From contig CAYYJF010000016.1 of assembly GCA_964472175.1 (NCBI GenBank), forward strand, positions 1-35,339: DNA of 35,339 nucleotides. The letters are read 5' to 3'. The notes under the pieces were generated by a model, which worked only from the letters and a program-made list of their open reading frames with translations, was not told the origin of the DNA and searched no databases. Origin of the DNA: UBA8389 sp964472175. GTDB taxonomy: Bacteria > Bacteroidota > Bacteroidia > Bacteroidales > UBA1402. Shown here piece by piece: positions 8,023 to 15,897 of this stretch (position 1 is its first letter; every line of letters begins with the position of its first letter). Both the position numbers and the translations under genes were made by a program.

Positions 8023-9897
8023 ATGACTATGGACTCTAACAAAACCAACAACACTTCTGAAGAAGCTGAAATTCAGGTGAATTCAGAAAATATGTTGGAA
8101 AACCCTCTCGCAGAAACCACAGAAACAGTGGTGGAGAATCAGAAACCTGAAATAGATCAGGATCAAGTATCAATAACGGTCGAGGAAAACATCGAAGCTT
8201 TGACTCAATCGGCAAGTTTACCGGAGTCCAAAGAGGAGCTATTGGCTGCATTAATAGAAATTGAATCGTTGAATTCGTCTGAAAACAAAGAGAAATCAGA
8301 TTCAATCAGGCAAGCCTTCTATAAAATCATCAAACACGAGCATGAGGATTTGAAAAAACAGTGGGCAGACGAAGGCAACTCCGTTGAAGCGTTTGTGGCT
8401 ACTGAAACTCCCATTGAGCTCGAATTCAAAACTGTTTTGGCGCGAATCAAGGAAAAAAGGGCTGAATTGAATGCAGCATTGGAAAAGCAGCGCCTGGACA
8501 ACATGCAAAAGAAAACGGAGATTATTGACAAAATAAGGGGTCTGTCGGAAAGCACCGAAGATATAGGAAAAAACTTTTCCGAATTTAGAAAACTGCAACA
8601 AAACTGGAAAGAAGTTGGTCCTGTGCCACAAGAATCTGTCAACGAGCTTTGGAAAAACTACCAGGTACAAGTTGAGCGCTTTTATGACCTGCTCAAAATC
8701 AACAACGAATTCAGAGAATACGATTTTAAAAAGAATCTGGAAATCAAATCCGGACTTTGTGAATCTGCTGAAAGATTGTTGGAGGAATCTGATGTGGTTG
8801 TTGCATTCAGACAATTGCAAAAACTTCATGAAGAATGGAGAGATACTGGTCCTGTTGCCAAAGAATTCAGAGAAGATATTTGGAATCGGTTCAAGTTGGC
8901 ATCTGCTGCCATCAATAAAAAACACCAGGCATTTTTTGAAAAGCTAAAAGAGACTGAAGCCGAAAATTTCGAGCTAAAGAATCAAATCTGCGAGCAAATT
9001 GAAGCGATGGATTTTTCGACGCTTAAATCGTATAAAGAATGGGATGCAGCGACGGCTCAAATCATTGCCTTGCAAGAAAAATGGAAAACCATCGGTTTTG
9101 CGCCCAAAAAGGTAAACATCAAAATTTTTGAAAGGTTCAGAGCTTCTTGTGATCGTTTCTTTCAACTGAAAAGCGCTTTCTATAAGTCATCCAAAGATGT
9201 TCTGAATCAAAATTTGGACAAAAAGAAAGCATTGTGCGAAAAGGCTGAATCGTTGAAAGAAAGTACGGACTGGAAAAATACGACAGACTTATTGGTTCAA
9301 ATTCAAAAAGAATGGAAAGCCATTGGTCCTGTTCCCAAAAAACATTCCGATGCCATTTGGAAGCGATTCATTGCAGCATGTGATTTCTTTTTCGAACAGA
9401 AAGAGCAAAATGCACCTTCTCAAAAATCAGAAGAACAAAAAAATCTGACAGCGAAAAAAGAATTGATGGCTCAATTGGAAACCATTTCGGAAGAAATGTC
9501 GAAAGAAGAAGCCATTGCTTTATTCCAATCGCTGACTGCAGCATGGAATCAGATTGGTCATGTACCTTTCAAAGAAAAGGACAAAATCTACAAACAGTGG
9601 CATGAGACCCTTGATGCCACCAGAGCTCGCTTAAACCTGAGCAAAGAAAAATTCAAAAGGAACAACGACGACAACAGGGGACAGGGAAAGGTCTTGCACG
9701 AACGTGAACGCTTGCTCAGACAATTTGACCACATCAGCAATGAGATTAAAACCTCTGAGAACAACATCGGATTTTTCACGATGTCTAAGTCCTCCGGAAA
9801 CACCTTGCTGGACGAGATGAAAAATAAAATTGAGGAACTCAAAGCACAAAGAGACCTCCTCTATAAGCAAATCAAAGAAATCGACGACAATTTATAA
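8023..9897 (+). CDS. DUF349 repeat protein, five repeats
   Basis: Cytoplasmic, highly charged, helical protein of 624 residues. The first ~60 residues are acidic and low in complexity, with no signal peptide. The core has DUF349 repeats of about 77 residues, each built on a W-K-x-x-G-P-V-P/K signature: LQQNWKEVGPVP (191-202), the EEWRDTGPVAK block (270-280), the EKWKTIGFAPKK block (352-363), KEWKAIGPVPKK (429-440) and the weaker AAWNQIGHVPFK (507-518). A final coiled coil runs to the end. Function is unknown; some DUF349 relatives are described as regulators of polysaccharide or stress phenotypes, which does not transfer safely. An ATG two codons in is an alternative start. A terminator follows the stop closely. 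Confidence 0.88.
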   Translation: MTMDSNKTNNTSEEAEIQVNSENMLENPLAETTETVVENQKPEIDQDQVSITVEENIEALTQSASLPESKEELLAALIEIESLNSSENKEKSDSIRQAFYKIIKHEHEDLKKQWADEGNSVEAFVATETPIELEFKTVLARIKEKRAELNAALEKQRLDNMQKKTEIIDKIRGLSESTEDIGKNFSEFRKLQQNWKEVGPVPQESVNELWKNYQVQVERFYDLLKINNEFREYDFKKNLEIKSGLCESAERLLEESDVVVAFRQLQKLHEEWRDTGPVAKEFREDIWNRFKLASAAINKKHQAFFEKLKETEAENFELKNQICEQIEAMDFSTLKSYKEWDAATAQIIALQEKWKTIGFAPKKVNIKIFERFRASCDRFFQLKSAFYKSSKDVLNQNLDKKKALCEKAESLKESTDWKNTTDLLVQIQKEWKAIGPVPKKHSDAIWKRFIAACDFFFEQKEQNAPSQKSEEQKNLTAKKELMAQLETISEEMSKEEAIALFQSLTAAWNQIGHVPFKEKDKIYKQWHETLDATRARLNLSKEKFKRNNDDNRGQGKVLHERERLLRQFDHISNEIKTSENNIGFFTMSKSSGNTLLDEMKNKIEELKAQRDLLYKQIKEIDDNL

Positions 9898-9920
9898 ATC
9901 GTCGGCATCGGTATCAAGTT

Positions 9921-9956
9921 GGCCCCCTTTCCTATCATGGACTGGGGGCTTTTTGT
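9921..9956 (+). terminator. Intrinsic terminator after the DUF349 gene
   Basis: GCCCCC (9922-9927) pairs with GGGGGC (9944-9949) around a 16-base loop and is followed at once by TTTTTG. It starts 24 bases after the DUF349 stop codon. The loop is long but the all-GC stem and U tract are convincing. Confidence 0.75.
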
Positions 9957-10007
9957 TAATATTCCTTAATTTACTTAGGCCGTACTCAGCAACAATTTTC
10001 ATTTTTG

Positions 10008-10015
10008 TATGTTTG
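10008..10015 (+). promoter_or_regulatory. Possible -7 box for the first TonB-domain gene
   Basis: TATGTTTG matches TAnnTTTG, 57 bases before the ATG at 10073 and after the terminator of the previous gene. No TTG is present at the -33 position. Confidence 0.35.
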
Positions 10016-10072
10016 TTATAACATTTCTGAAAAACATATTTATTGATAACATACCTTAAAAACAGATTCGCC

Positions 10073-10546
10073 ATGCACTTACCTTCAATCGTTCAATGGA
10101 CTAATAAACATCTATATATGATGTCCTGTTTTGCTATGATTTTGTGTGCAACCTCTATGTGTTTTGCACAGAACCCGACAGAAAAGCAGATTCAGGACAC
10201 CACCAGGAGAAAGGTTTTCGATCCAGGTGTTGATAAACACAACGTTTTCATCCATCCTCAATATAAGGGTGGAGACATCGCACTGATGACTTTTTTGCAA
10301 GAGAATCTACAGTATCCCACAAAAGCTTTAAGAAAGGGTGTGGAAGGTACGATCATTGTAAGTTTTATTGTAAATACTGAAGGGGCTCTTGAAGATATTA
10401 AAATATTTAGAGGCATTGATCCGGATTGTGACAAGGAGGCCATTCGGGTGATAAGCAAATTGAGAAAATGGGAACCGGGAATCGTTGATGGCAAAAAAAT
10501 GCCCATGGAATATAAGCTTCCAATTTCTTTCAGATTAAAGAAATAA
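10073..10546 (+). CDS. Secreted TonB C-terminal domain protein, copy 1
   Basis: A 157-residue protein: an N-terminal segment with hydrophobic core (MMSCFAMILCATSMCFAQ), a signal peptide ending about residue 33, then a TonB C-terminal domain (about 65-157) seen in GGDIALMTFLQENLQYP, GVEGTIIVSFIV, CDKEAIRVI and KWEPGIVDGK. A full TonB has an inner-membrane anchor and a long Pro-rich span; both are missing, so it is probably a periplasmic or envelope protein rather than an energy transducer by itself. The ATG at 10073 is chosen over an in-frame TTG at 10043. A paralogue follows after 22 bases, so the two probably form one transcript. Confidence 0.82.
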   Translation: MHLPSIVQWTNKHLYMMSCFAMILCATSMCFAQNPTEKQIQDTTRRKVFDPGVDKHNVFIHPQYKGGDIALMTFLQENLQYPTKALRKGVEGTIIVSFIVNTEGALEDIKIFRGIDPDCDKEAIRVISKLRKWEPGIVDGKKMPMEYKLPISFRLKK

Positions 10547-10568
10547 CGACTACCAGTCACGAATATGA

Positions 10569-11081
10569 ATGAAAAAATATCAAAACCGAATGACCATGCT
10601 ATTTCCTTCAATCGTTCAATGGATCAAGAAACATCTAATGATGGCATCCTGCATTGGTTTCTTGGCAAGCCCGATGTGCTTTGCACAAACCCCGATTGAA
10701 AAATCGGTTCAGGATAGTACAGCGAAAAAGATTGCTTATCCTACTGTAAATGAAAACGCCATACAAGTAGACCCCGAATATATAGGCGGAAAGATCGCAC
10801 TTATGAGTTATTTGCAGAAGAATTTGAGATATCCAGAAAATGCGCTGTTAAATGGCTTGGAAGGGACAGTTATAGTAAGATTTTTTGTAACAGCTGAAGG
10901 CAATGTTGAACAGGTCAAAGTGATAAAAGGATTTAATACCGATTGTGACACAGAGGCCGTTCGGGTCGTACAAAACATGGGAAAATGGAAACCGGGGACG
11001 GTTGATGGCAAAAATATATACGTGCCTTTCAAACTTCCCATCACTTTCAAATTGAGCAAACCTCTACCGGGTGCGTACTAA
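10569..11081 (+). CDS. Secreted TonB C-terminal domain protein, copy 2
   Basis: A 170-residue paralogue of the preceding gene with the same layout: a signal-peptide-like N-terminus (ending PMCFAQ) and a TonB C-terminal domain with GGKIALMSYLQKNLRYP, GLEGTVIVRFFV, CDTEAVRVV and KWKPGTVDGK. It is a tandem duplicate: a 19-base stretch in the leader region (10082-10100 and 10605-10623) is identical in both genes. It has no Pro-rich linker. The 3' end overlaps the convergent folE gene by 18 bases, so both C-termini are coded by the same DNA. A second ATG (10598) lies ten codons in and is an alternative start. Confidence 0.82.
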   Translation: MKKYQNRMTMLFPSIVQWIKKHLMMASCIGFLASPMCFAQTPIEKSVQDSTAKKIAYPTVNENAIQVDPEYIGGKIALMSYLQKNLRYPENALLNGLEGTVIVRFFVTAEGNVEQVKVIKGFNTDCDTEAVRVVQNMGKWKPGTVDGKNIYVPFKLPITFKLSKPLPGAY

Positions 11082-11660
11082 ATTGATAAATTCTTCTCTG
11101 GTTTTTGCTTGTTGAAATACTCCGGTAAAATCGGATGTGGTGGTGATGGAATTTTGTTTTTCAACGCCCCTCATTTGCATACAAAGGTGTTGTGCTTCAA
11201 TGACAACCATCACACCAAGTGGGTTTAGGGTGTTCTGAATGCAATTTTTGATATCCGTTGTCATGCGTTCCTGAATTTGCAGACGCCTGGCAAAAGTATC
11301 AACAACACGGGCAATTTTACTCAATCCGGTGATGTATTTATCCGGGATATACGCCACATGCGCTTTCCCGTAAAAAGGCAACATGTGGTGCTCACACATG
11401 GAATAAAAGTCGATGTCCTTGACGATAACCATCTGCCTATATTCTTCTTGGAACATGGCAGATCTCAAAATTTCAGCCGGATCTGTTTGATAACCATAGG
11501 TCATGAATTGCATGGCTTTCGCGACCCGATGGGGGGTTTTCAGCAAACCTTCTCTGTCTGGGTTTTCTCCCAGAAGTCTGAGGATTTCAAGATAATGTTT
11601 GGCCAATTCTTCTTGAACCGGGTTGTTTTCGGTCGCAGTAATCAACTTCTTATCAATCAT
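11064..11660 (-). CDS. folE: GTP cyclohydrolase I
   Basis: FolE converts GTP to 7,8-dihydroneopterin triphosphate, the first step of folate and pteridine synthesis. The product has 198 residues. Zinc ligands are Cys89 and His92 in SMCEHHMLPF and Cys160 in HLCMQMRGV, the spacing of the E. coli enzyme (3 and 71). PHRVAKAM (43-50) and TSDFTGVF (175-182) are further family motifs. This is the classical zinc-dependent FolE, not FolE2. Its start overlaps the stop of the SPOR-domain gene by 8 bases, so the two are likely translated together. Its 3' end overlaps the convergent TonB-domain gene. Confidence 0.97.
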   Translation of the reverse strand: MIDKKLITATENNPVQEELAKHYLEILRLLGENPDREGLLKTPHRVAKAMQFMTYGYQTDPAEILRSAMFQEEYRQMVIVKDIDFYSMCEHHMLPFYGKAHVAYIPDKYITGLSKIARVVDTFARRLQIQERMTTDIKNCIQNTLNPLGVMVVIEAQHLCMQMRGVEKQNSITTTSDFTGVFQQAKTREEFINLVRTR

Positions 11661-12123
11661 TTTTTTTGATTCTAATTTTTACACGGTCTTTTACGATTGA
11701 CATCTCCCGTCCATACAAAGGAAATTTGACTTTCAGCTGCTGAAGGGCTTGTTGTGCTTGTTGATGTGATTGGAAATCACCGACTTTCAAACGCCAGAAT
11801 GGGGCTGTAAAGACAACATAGGTGTTAAATTCAGGAAACAGGGATTTGATTTCAGCTTCCTTGGTATACGCTTCATTCTTTGAATTGCGTTGATCATTTC
11901 CCACAAAGACCTGTATCCGGTAACCCGCAACTTCAACAATTTTTTCATTTCTGTCTCCACCATTAATATCAGACAATTTTCCCAATCGTTCCTGAATTTC
12001 TTTGGAATGCACAACAGTGACTGATCCTTTTCCGGATTCTTCACGATTGATGCGCTCCACCAGATTTTCGGAAGAAATAAAATCGGAAATCAACAGAAAA
12101 ATTACAAGCAGTTTCCAGTTCAT
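11653..12123 (-). CDS. SPOR-domain exported protein
   Basis: A 156-residue protein with a short N-terminal hydrophobic segment (KLLVIFLLISDFISS; signal peptide or anchor) and a C-terminal SPOR domain (about 70-153): YRIQVFVGNDQRNS, a central helix with AEIKSLFPEF, then PFWRLKVGDFQSHQQAQQAL and a final basic strand. SPOR domains bind denuded glycan strands of septal peptidoglycan, which suggests a cell-envelope or division role. The ATG at 12123 is used; an in-frame ATG at 12207 would run back through the mdh terminator. It overlaps folE by 8 bases, an operon with no clear functional link. Confidence 0.83.
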   Translation of the reverse strand: MNWKLLVIFLLISDFISSENLVERINREESGKGSVTVVHSKEIQERLGKLSDINGGDRNEKIVEVAGYRIQVFVGNDQRNSKNEAYTKEAEIKSLFPEFNTYVVFTAPFWRLKVGDFQSHQQAQQALQQLKVKFPLYGREMSIVKDRVKIRIKKND

Positions 12124-12129
12124 GATGTG

Positions 12130-12137
12130 CAAATGTA
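12130..12137 (-). promoter_or_regulatory. Possible -7 box close to the SPOR-domain gene start
   Basis: TACATTTG on the minus strand matches TAnnTTTG only 6 bases before the ATG. If real, the transcript would have almost no leader. The -33 element is absent, so support is low. Confidence 0.28.
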
Positions 12138-12167
12138 CAAACTTTTTCTTTGTTGTTGATCTGTTTG

Positions 12168-12202
12168 AAAAAAATGGAGGCTGCTCTGGATGAACAGCCC
12201 CC
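12168..12202 (-). terminator. Intrinsic terminator of mdh
   Basis: On the minus strand GGGGGCTG (12202-12195) pairs with CAGCCTCC (12183-12176), with one C-A mismatch, around an 11-base loop. It is followed, after two bases, by a run of seven T (12174-12168). It lies 25 bases past the mdh stop codon and upstream of the SPOR-domain gene, so that gene needs its own promoter. Confidence 0.8.
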
Positions 12203-12226
12203 ATCATGCATCAACAAACGGTTTTA

Positions 12227-13171
12227 TTATGCCAATACGCCGAGTTCTTTCAAAACATTGTTCATGTTTCTTACAGCATCTGCGCTCTTGTTAAACAACG
12301 CTTGTTCTTCTTCATTCAATTTGTAATCAATGATTTTTTCCAGACCATTCTTTCCAAGTACAACGGGTACACCGATGCAAATATCATTTTGGCCATATTC
12401 GCCTTCCAAATAGGCGCAGCAAGGAACGACTTTCTTTTGATCTTTCAAAATGGACTCAACAACATAAGCACCAGCTGCACCCGGAGCATACCAGGCAGAG
12501 GTACCAAGCATACCGGTCAAAGTGGCTCCACCGACCATGGTGTCTGCAACCACTTTTTGCAGGGTATCTGCATCAAGAATTTGATCGACAGGCATACCTT
12601 TGTAAGAGGCAAAACGGGTCAAAGGAATCATGGTGGTGTCACCGTGTCCACCAATCACCAAACCTTCAATTTCATTGGCATTTGCATCCAATGCTTTGCT
12701 CAAATAGCATTTGAATCTAGAGCTATCCAATGCACCACCCATACCAATGACACGATTCTTTGGCAAACCAGACAATTTCAAAGTCAAATAGGTCATGGTA
12801 TCCATCGGATTTGAGATAATCACAATGATGGCATTGGGAGAAAATTCCAATACGTTGTTAACAACAGATTTTACGATACCAGCATTTACGCCGATCAAAT
12901 CTTCACGAGTCATACCCGGTTTACGCGGAAGTCCTGAGGTGATAACAACAACATCAGAATCGGCAGTTTTGGAATAATCGTTCGTGCAACCAACAATTTT
13001 GGTATCAATACCCAAAAGGGTGACTGTTTGCATCATATCCAAAGCCTTTCCTTCAGAAAGACCTTCTTTGATATCGATGATCACAACTTCATTGGCAATT
13101 TCATTCAATGCCAATACATTTGCACAGGTAGCACCAACATTCCCTGCACCTACAACGGTAACTTTAGACAT
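12227..13171 (-). CDS. mdh: Malate dehydrogenase, LDH-like type
   Basis: NAD-dependent oxidation of malate to oxaloacetate in the TCA cycle; cytoplasmic. The product has 314 residues. The Rossmann nucleotide loop is VVGAGNVGAT (6-15); an acidic residue closes strand 2 (IIDIKEG). The mobile loop reads GLPRKPGMTRED, with Arg83 at the position that separates malate dehydrogenase (Arg) from lactate dehydrogenase (Gln). The catalytic His176 is in IGGHGDTT; ISNPMDTMTYL is the NPxD motif. A clear terminator follows, and a -7 box lies at 13244-13251, so this is probably a single-gene unit. Confidence 0.97.
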   Translation of the reverse strand: MSKVTVVGAGNVGATCANVLALNEIANEVVIIDIKEGLSEGKALDMMQTVTLLGIDTKIVGCTNDYSKTADSDVVVITSGLPRKPGMTREDLIGVNAGIVKSVVNNVLEFSPNAIIVIISNPMDTMTYLTLKLSGLPKNRVIGMGGALDSSRFKCYLSKALDANANEIEGLVIGGHGDTTMIPLTRFASYKGMPVDQILDADTLQKVVADTMVGGATLTGMLGTSAWYAPGAAGAYVVESILKDQKKVVPCCAYLEGEYGQNDICIGVPVVLGKNGLEKIIDYKLNEEEQALFNKSADAVRNMNNVLKELGVLA

Positions 13172-13243
13172 AACTTGAAGTATTTTTTGTTAAACTAATC
13201 CGATTGAAATCAAGGTCGTTTTCGCATTTTCGCTTGACCAGCG

Positions 13244-13251
13244 CAAATTTA
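13244..13251 (-). promoter_or_regulatory. Possible -7 box for mdh
   Basis: TAAATTTG on the minus strand matches TAnnTTTG, about 72 bases before the mdh ATG. The -33 TTG is not evident. Confidence 0.35.
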
Positions 13252-13356
13252 CGACAATGCATTCATTAAAGAAAATTTTCCGTAATGGATTTTGGTTTGA
13301 ATGCAAAAAATAACGTTTTATAAATCTTTTAACTTCTGATATGTATATTGTTTTTG

Positions 13357-13364
13357 TACTTTTG
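13357..13364 (+). promoter_or_regulatory. Possible -7 box for the coiled-coil gene
   Basis: TACTTTTG matches TAnnTTTG, 47 bases before the ATG at 13412. It is divergent from the mdh box. The -33 region has TTCTG rather than TTTG. Confidence 0.35.
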
Positions 13365-13411
13365 TTGTGGTATTCACCGTCCAACAGTTTGGGACATTGT
13401 CTTTATCATAC

Positions 13412-14308
13412 ATGCAAAAGAAAACGAAAATAAGCATCATTGTTGTCATCGGAATTATTATTCTTGTTGCCGGAGTAATGGTTTATTACAAAATGCACCA
13501 GAATTTACTGGAAAAAGACCAGGCCTTGGCTGAAATGTCTGCTCAATTTGAATTGGAGAAGGAACAACTGACGGATGAATACTCAAAATTGACACTTCAA
13601 TACGAAGGTTACGGACTTAGAATTGGCAATGATTCACTGGCAAATTTATTGGATCAACAGCGTTATAAGGTTCAAAGGCTTTTGGAAGAACTCCGTACGG
13701 TGAAAGCTAGTAATGTAAAAAGAATCAACGAGTTGAAAAAAGAACTGCAGACTTTAAGGGGAATCATGCGAGATTATGTCATTCAAATTGATTCGCTGAA
13801 TGCGGAAAACAACAAGTTGAAATCAGAAAATCATACTGTGACTCAAAAATTCATTGAGGAACAACAAAAAACGCAGTCGCTGACCGAAGAGAAAAAAGAC
13901 TTAATCAACAAGGTCACTTTGGCTTCTATCCTTGAAGCAAGAAATCTGACGGTTGAAACATTGACCAACAAAGGGAAAAAAGCGACAAGAATCAGCAAGA
14001 CGGCGCAATTAAAATTCAATTTTACCATTTCTAAAAACATCTCAGCTTCCACCGGAGAAAAGTATATCTATTTGAGAATCATCAAACCAGATGAAACGCC
14101 ATTAATCAAGAAAAGTGACAACATCTTCGCTTTTGAAGGGAAGTACATTCCATACTCTTCAAGAAGACCTATTGAATATGAAGGCGACGATGTTTCTGTG
14201 ACGATTTATTGGGATGTTGAAGAGTATTTAAATCCTGGTAATTACAGGGTGGAGATTTTTGCCGACGGTTATCAAATTGGTTCAGGCCGTTTCTCTTTAA
14301 AAGACTAA
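13412..14308 (+). CDS. Membrane-anchored coiled-coil protein of unknown function
   Basis: A 298-residue protein I recognise as a conserved Bacteroidota type but cannot name. A short basic start (MQKKTK) is followed by one membrane helix (about 7-27), then a long coiled coil (about 35-185) rich in Glu, Lys and Leu, and a C-terminal beta domain (about 195-298) with AQLKFNFTISKN, EKYIYLRIIKP, SVTIYWD and YRVEIFADGYQIGSGRFSL. By topology the coil and beta domain are most likely periplasmic. The ATG at 13412 is chosen; an in-frame GTG at 13367 would add residues before the helix. Convergent with the glycosyltransferase gene, with only 16 bases between stops. Confidence 0.75.
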   Translation: MQKKTKISIIVVIGIIILVAGVMVYYKMHQNLLEKDQALAEMSAQFELEKEQLTDEYSKLTLQYEGYGLRIGNDSLANLLDQQRYKVQRLLEELRTVKASNVKRINELKKELQTLRGIMRDYVIQIDSLNAENNKLKSENHTVTQKFIEEQQKTQSLTEEKKDLINKVTLASILEARNLTVETLTNKGKKATRISKTAQLKFNFTISKNISASTGEKYIYLRIIKPDETPLIKKSDNIFAFEGKYIPYSSRRPIEYEGDDVSVTIYWDVEEYLNPGNYRVEIFADGYQIGSGRFSLKD

Positions 14309-14324
14309 ACTGCAACCGTCGTTC

Positions 14325-15275
14325 CTAGCGCTTGAATGGATTCTTAGACTTCACATCGTGTTGGGTGGCAGACAACAGCATTTGAAAGCCCAAAATGAAG
14401 GGCAAAACGGACAACATGACTGTACCTGTCGGAGCAGCGATATCTATGCTTGCATATTCAATCCACTTTAAGATGCCAAAAAACAGTCCAAATACAAACA
14501 GTGGAATTCCTGCTAAGATATACAGGGATGTCAGGTTGAAATCATAAATAAAATACTTCAGCAGGATTCTCCTAATTGTAGCCTTGATGAGCTTAGGAGG
14601 AAAGGTGAACAATGTTTTTGATACAGATAAATTGGAAACTTCCTCACCATAAATTGCCGGCATGGGAACATCCTTCACAATTGCGCCTGTATAATAGAGT
14701 TCAATCAACAAAGAGCTTTCAAAGAAATAGCGTTCTGACAAACGTGATAGGTCCAATTTCTTTAAGATATCTTTTTTGATTGCAAAAAATCCATTTGTTG
14801 GATCAAAGACATCCCAATATCCAGAGGCTGCTTTGAGCAGAAAACTCAAACCCAAATTTCCGGCTCTTCTTACAAAAGGCATCCTTTGCAAAGCTTTAAA
14901 ATCATTGAATCTGTTTCCTTTTGAGTAATCAGCATCTGTTGTTGACAATGGATCCAGCAAAAAAGGGATAAAAGTGGCATCCATTTGTCCATCACCATCC
15001 AGTTTAATGATCAGATCAAAAGAGGTATTCAAGGCAAACTCAAAGCCGGTTTTCATGGCTCCTCCTACTCCTTTATTCTCTTTATGTTCGATCAGTGTAA
15101 CCTTCGGGTTATTCTGTGCAATTTGACGAAGTACAACCCCGGTCTGATCAGGTGATGCATCGTTTACCAGAACAATGCCATCGATCCAATCCGGCAATTC
15201 ATTGACCGTTTGCTCAATTTGAGCTGCGACTTTATAACAGGGTATGACAACAAGAACTGATTGATTATTCCACAT
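14325..15275 (-). CDS. Family 2 glycosyltransferase, polyprenyl-phosphate sugar transferase-like
   Basis: A 316-residue GT2 enzyme of the dolichyl/undecaprenyl-phosphate sugar transferase type. The GT-A domain opens with SVLVVIPCYK (6-14) and VLVNDASPD (35-43); the metal/nucleotide motif DGDGQMD is at 93-99. The acceptor region includes DPTNGFFAIKK. Two C-terminal membrane helices (about 235-260 and 272-295) anchor it to the inner membrane. It probably loads a sugar from a nucleotide donor onto a lipid carrier; donor and acceptor cannot be read from sequence. It lies downstream of the rplQ terminator, so it is outside the ribosomal cluster, but no promoter box was found. Confidence 0.88.
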   Translation of the reverse strand: MWNNQSVLVVIPCYKVAAQIEQTVNELPDWIDGIVLVNDASPDQTGVVLRQIAQNNPKVTLIEHKENKGVGGAMKTGFEFALNTSFDLIIKLDGDGQMDATFIPFLLDPLSTTDADYSKGNRFNDFKALQRMPFVRRAGNLGLSFLLKAASGYWDVFDPTNGFFAIKKDILKKLDLSRLSERYFFESSLLIELYYTGAIVKDVPMPAIYGEEVSNLSVSKTLFTFPPKLIKATIRRILLKYFIYDFNLTSLYILAGIPLFVFGLFFGILKWIEYASIDIAAPTGTVMLSVLPFILGFQMLLSATQHDVKSKNPFKR

Positions 15276-15320
15276 GGGTTAGAAGGTACTGAATGATGAA
15301 GCAAGGTAATAAAAATCGGA

Positions 15321-15362
15321 AAAATAGCAAAAAAGAGCTGACTTCTGTTGAAATCAGCTCTT
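15321..15362 (-). terminator. Strong intrinsic terminator of the ribosomal super-cluster
   Basis: On the minus strand AAGAGCTGA (15362-15354) pairs perfectly with TCAGCTCTT (15341-15333); a further TTC/GAA pairing lies inside after one mismatch. A T-rich tract follows at once (six T, then GCTATTTTT). It is 20 bases past the rplQ stop and is the only convincing terminator found between rpsL and the glycosyltransferase gene. Confidence 0.92.
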
Positions 15363-15382
15363 GTAATATTGAGTGGAAAAAA

Positions 15383-15892
15383 TTATTCAGCAGTCTTTTC
15401 TTCTGCAGCAACGGCTGTTGCAGGAGCTTCAACGACAGGAGCTTCGATTGCTTCAGCAACTTCTTCTACTTTCTTTTTGGCTGTTGAACGGCGTGTTCTG
15501 GCTTTTTTCTCAACTTTTTCTTTCATCATGTTGTCGTTGAAATCAACCAGTTCGATAAAACACATTTGTGCATTATCACCTAAACGGAATCCAGTTTTGA
15601 TAATTCTGGTGTAACCTCCCGGACGGTCTCCTACTTTTGGAGCAATCACAGAAAATAATTCTGTAACAGATTCTTTGTTTTGTAAGGTAGAAAAAACCAT
15701 ACGTCTATTGGAAGTTGTGTCAACTTTTGCTTTTGTTATCAAGGGTTCAATCACCATCTTCAAAGCTTTTGCTTTTGCAGTTGTTGTATTGATGCGCTTA
15801 TGCATGATCAACGAAGCGGACATGTTTGACAACATGGCACTACGGTGAGCTGTTTTGCGCCCCAAATGATTGAATTTCTTATTGTGTCTCAT
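15383..15892 (-). CDS. rplQ: 50S ribosomal protein bL17
   Basis: Large-subunit protein near the peptide exit tunnel. The family core covers residues 1 to about 118, from MRHNKKFNHLGRKTAHRSAM to GFRLGDNAQMCFIELVDFN. A tail of about 50 residues follows, first basic (KKARTRRSTAKKK) and then rich in Ala, Glu and Val; bL17 in E. coli ends without it. Extended Ala/Glu tails are common in Bacteroidota, so it is probably real. It is the last gene of the cluster, 5 bases after rpoA. Confidence 0.97.
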   Translation of the reverse strand: MRHNKKFNHLGRKTAHRSAMLSNMSASLIMHKRINTTTAKAKALKMVIEPLITKAKVDTTSNRRMVFSTLQNKESVTELFSVIAPKVGDRPGGYTRIIKTGFRLGDNAQMCFIELVDFNDNMMKEKVEKKARTRRSTAKKKVEEVAEAIEAPVVEAPATAVAAEEKTAE

Positions 15893-15897
15893 CGTCG

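Noticed and set aside
8302..8925. Long open frame of about 207 codons on the minus strand
   Set aside because: It lies wholly inside the DUF349 gene on the other strand and is rich in Phe, Ser and Cys, as expected from antisense of Lys/Glu-rich helical coding; no family features.
12206..12814. Open frame of about 200 codons on the plus strand
   Set aside because: Antisense to mdh, whose protein is unmistakable. Composition (His, Gln, Asn, Cys) is typical of a shadow frame.
13190..13384. Short minus-strand frame between mdh and the coiled-coil gene
   Set aside because: It covers both candidate promoters, has no similarity I recognise and lacks a good start context.
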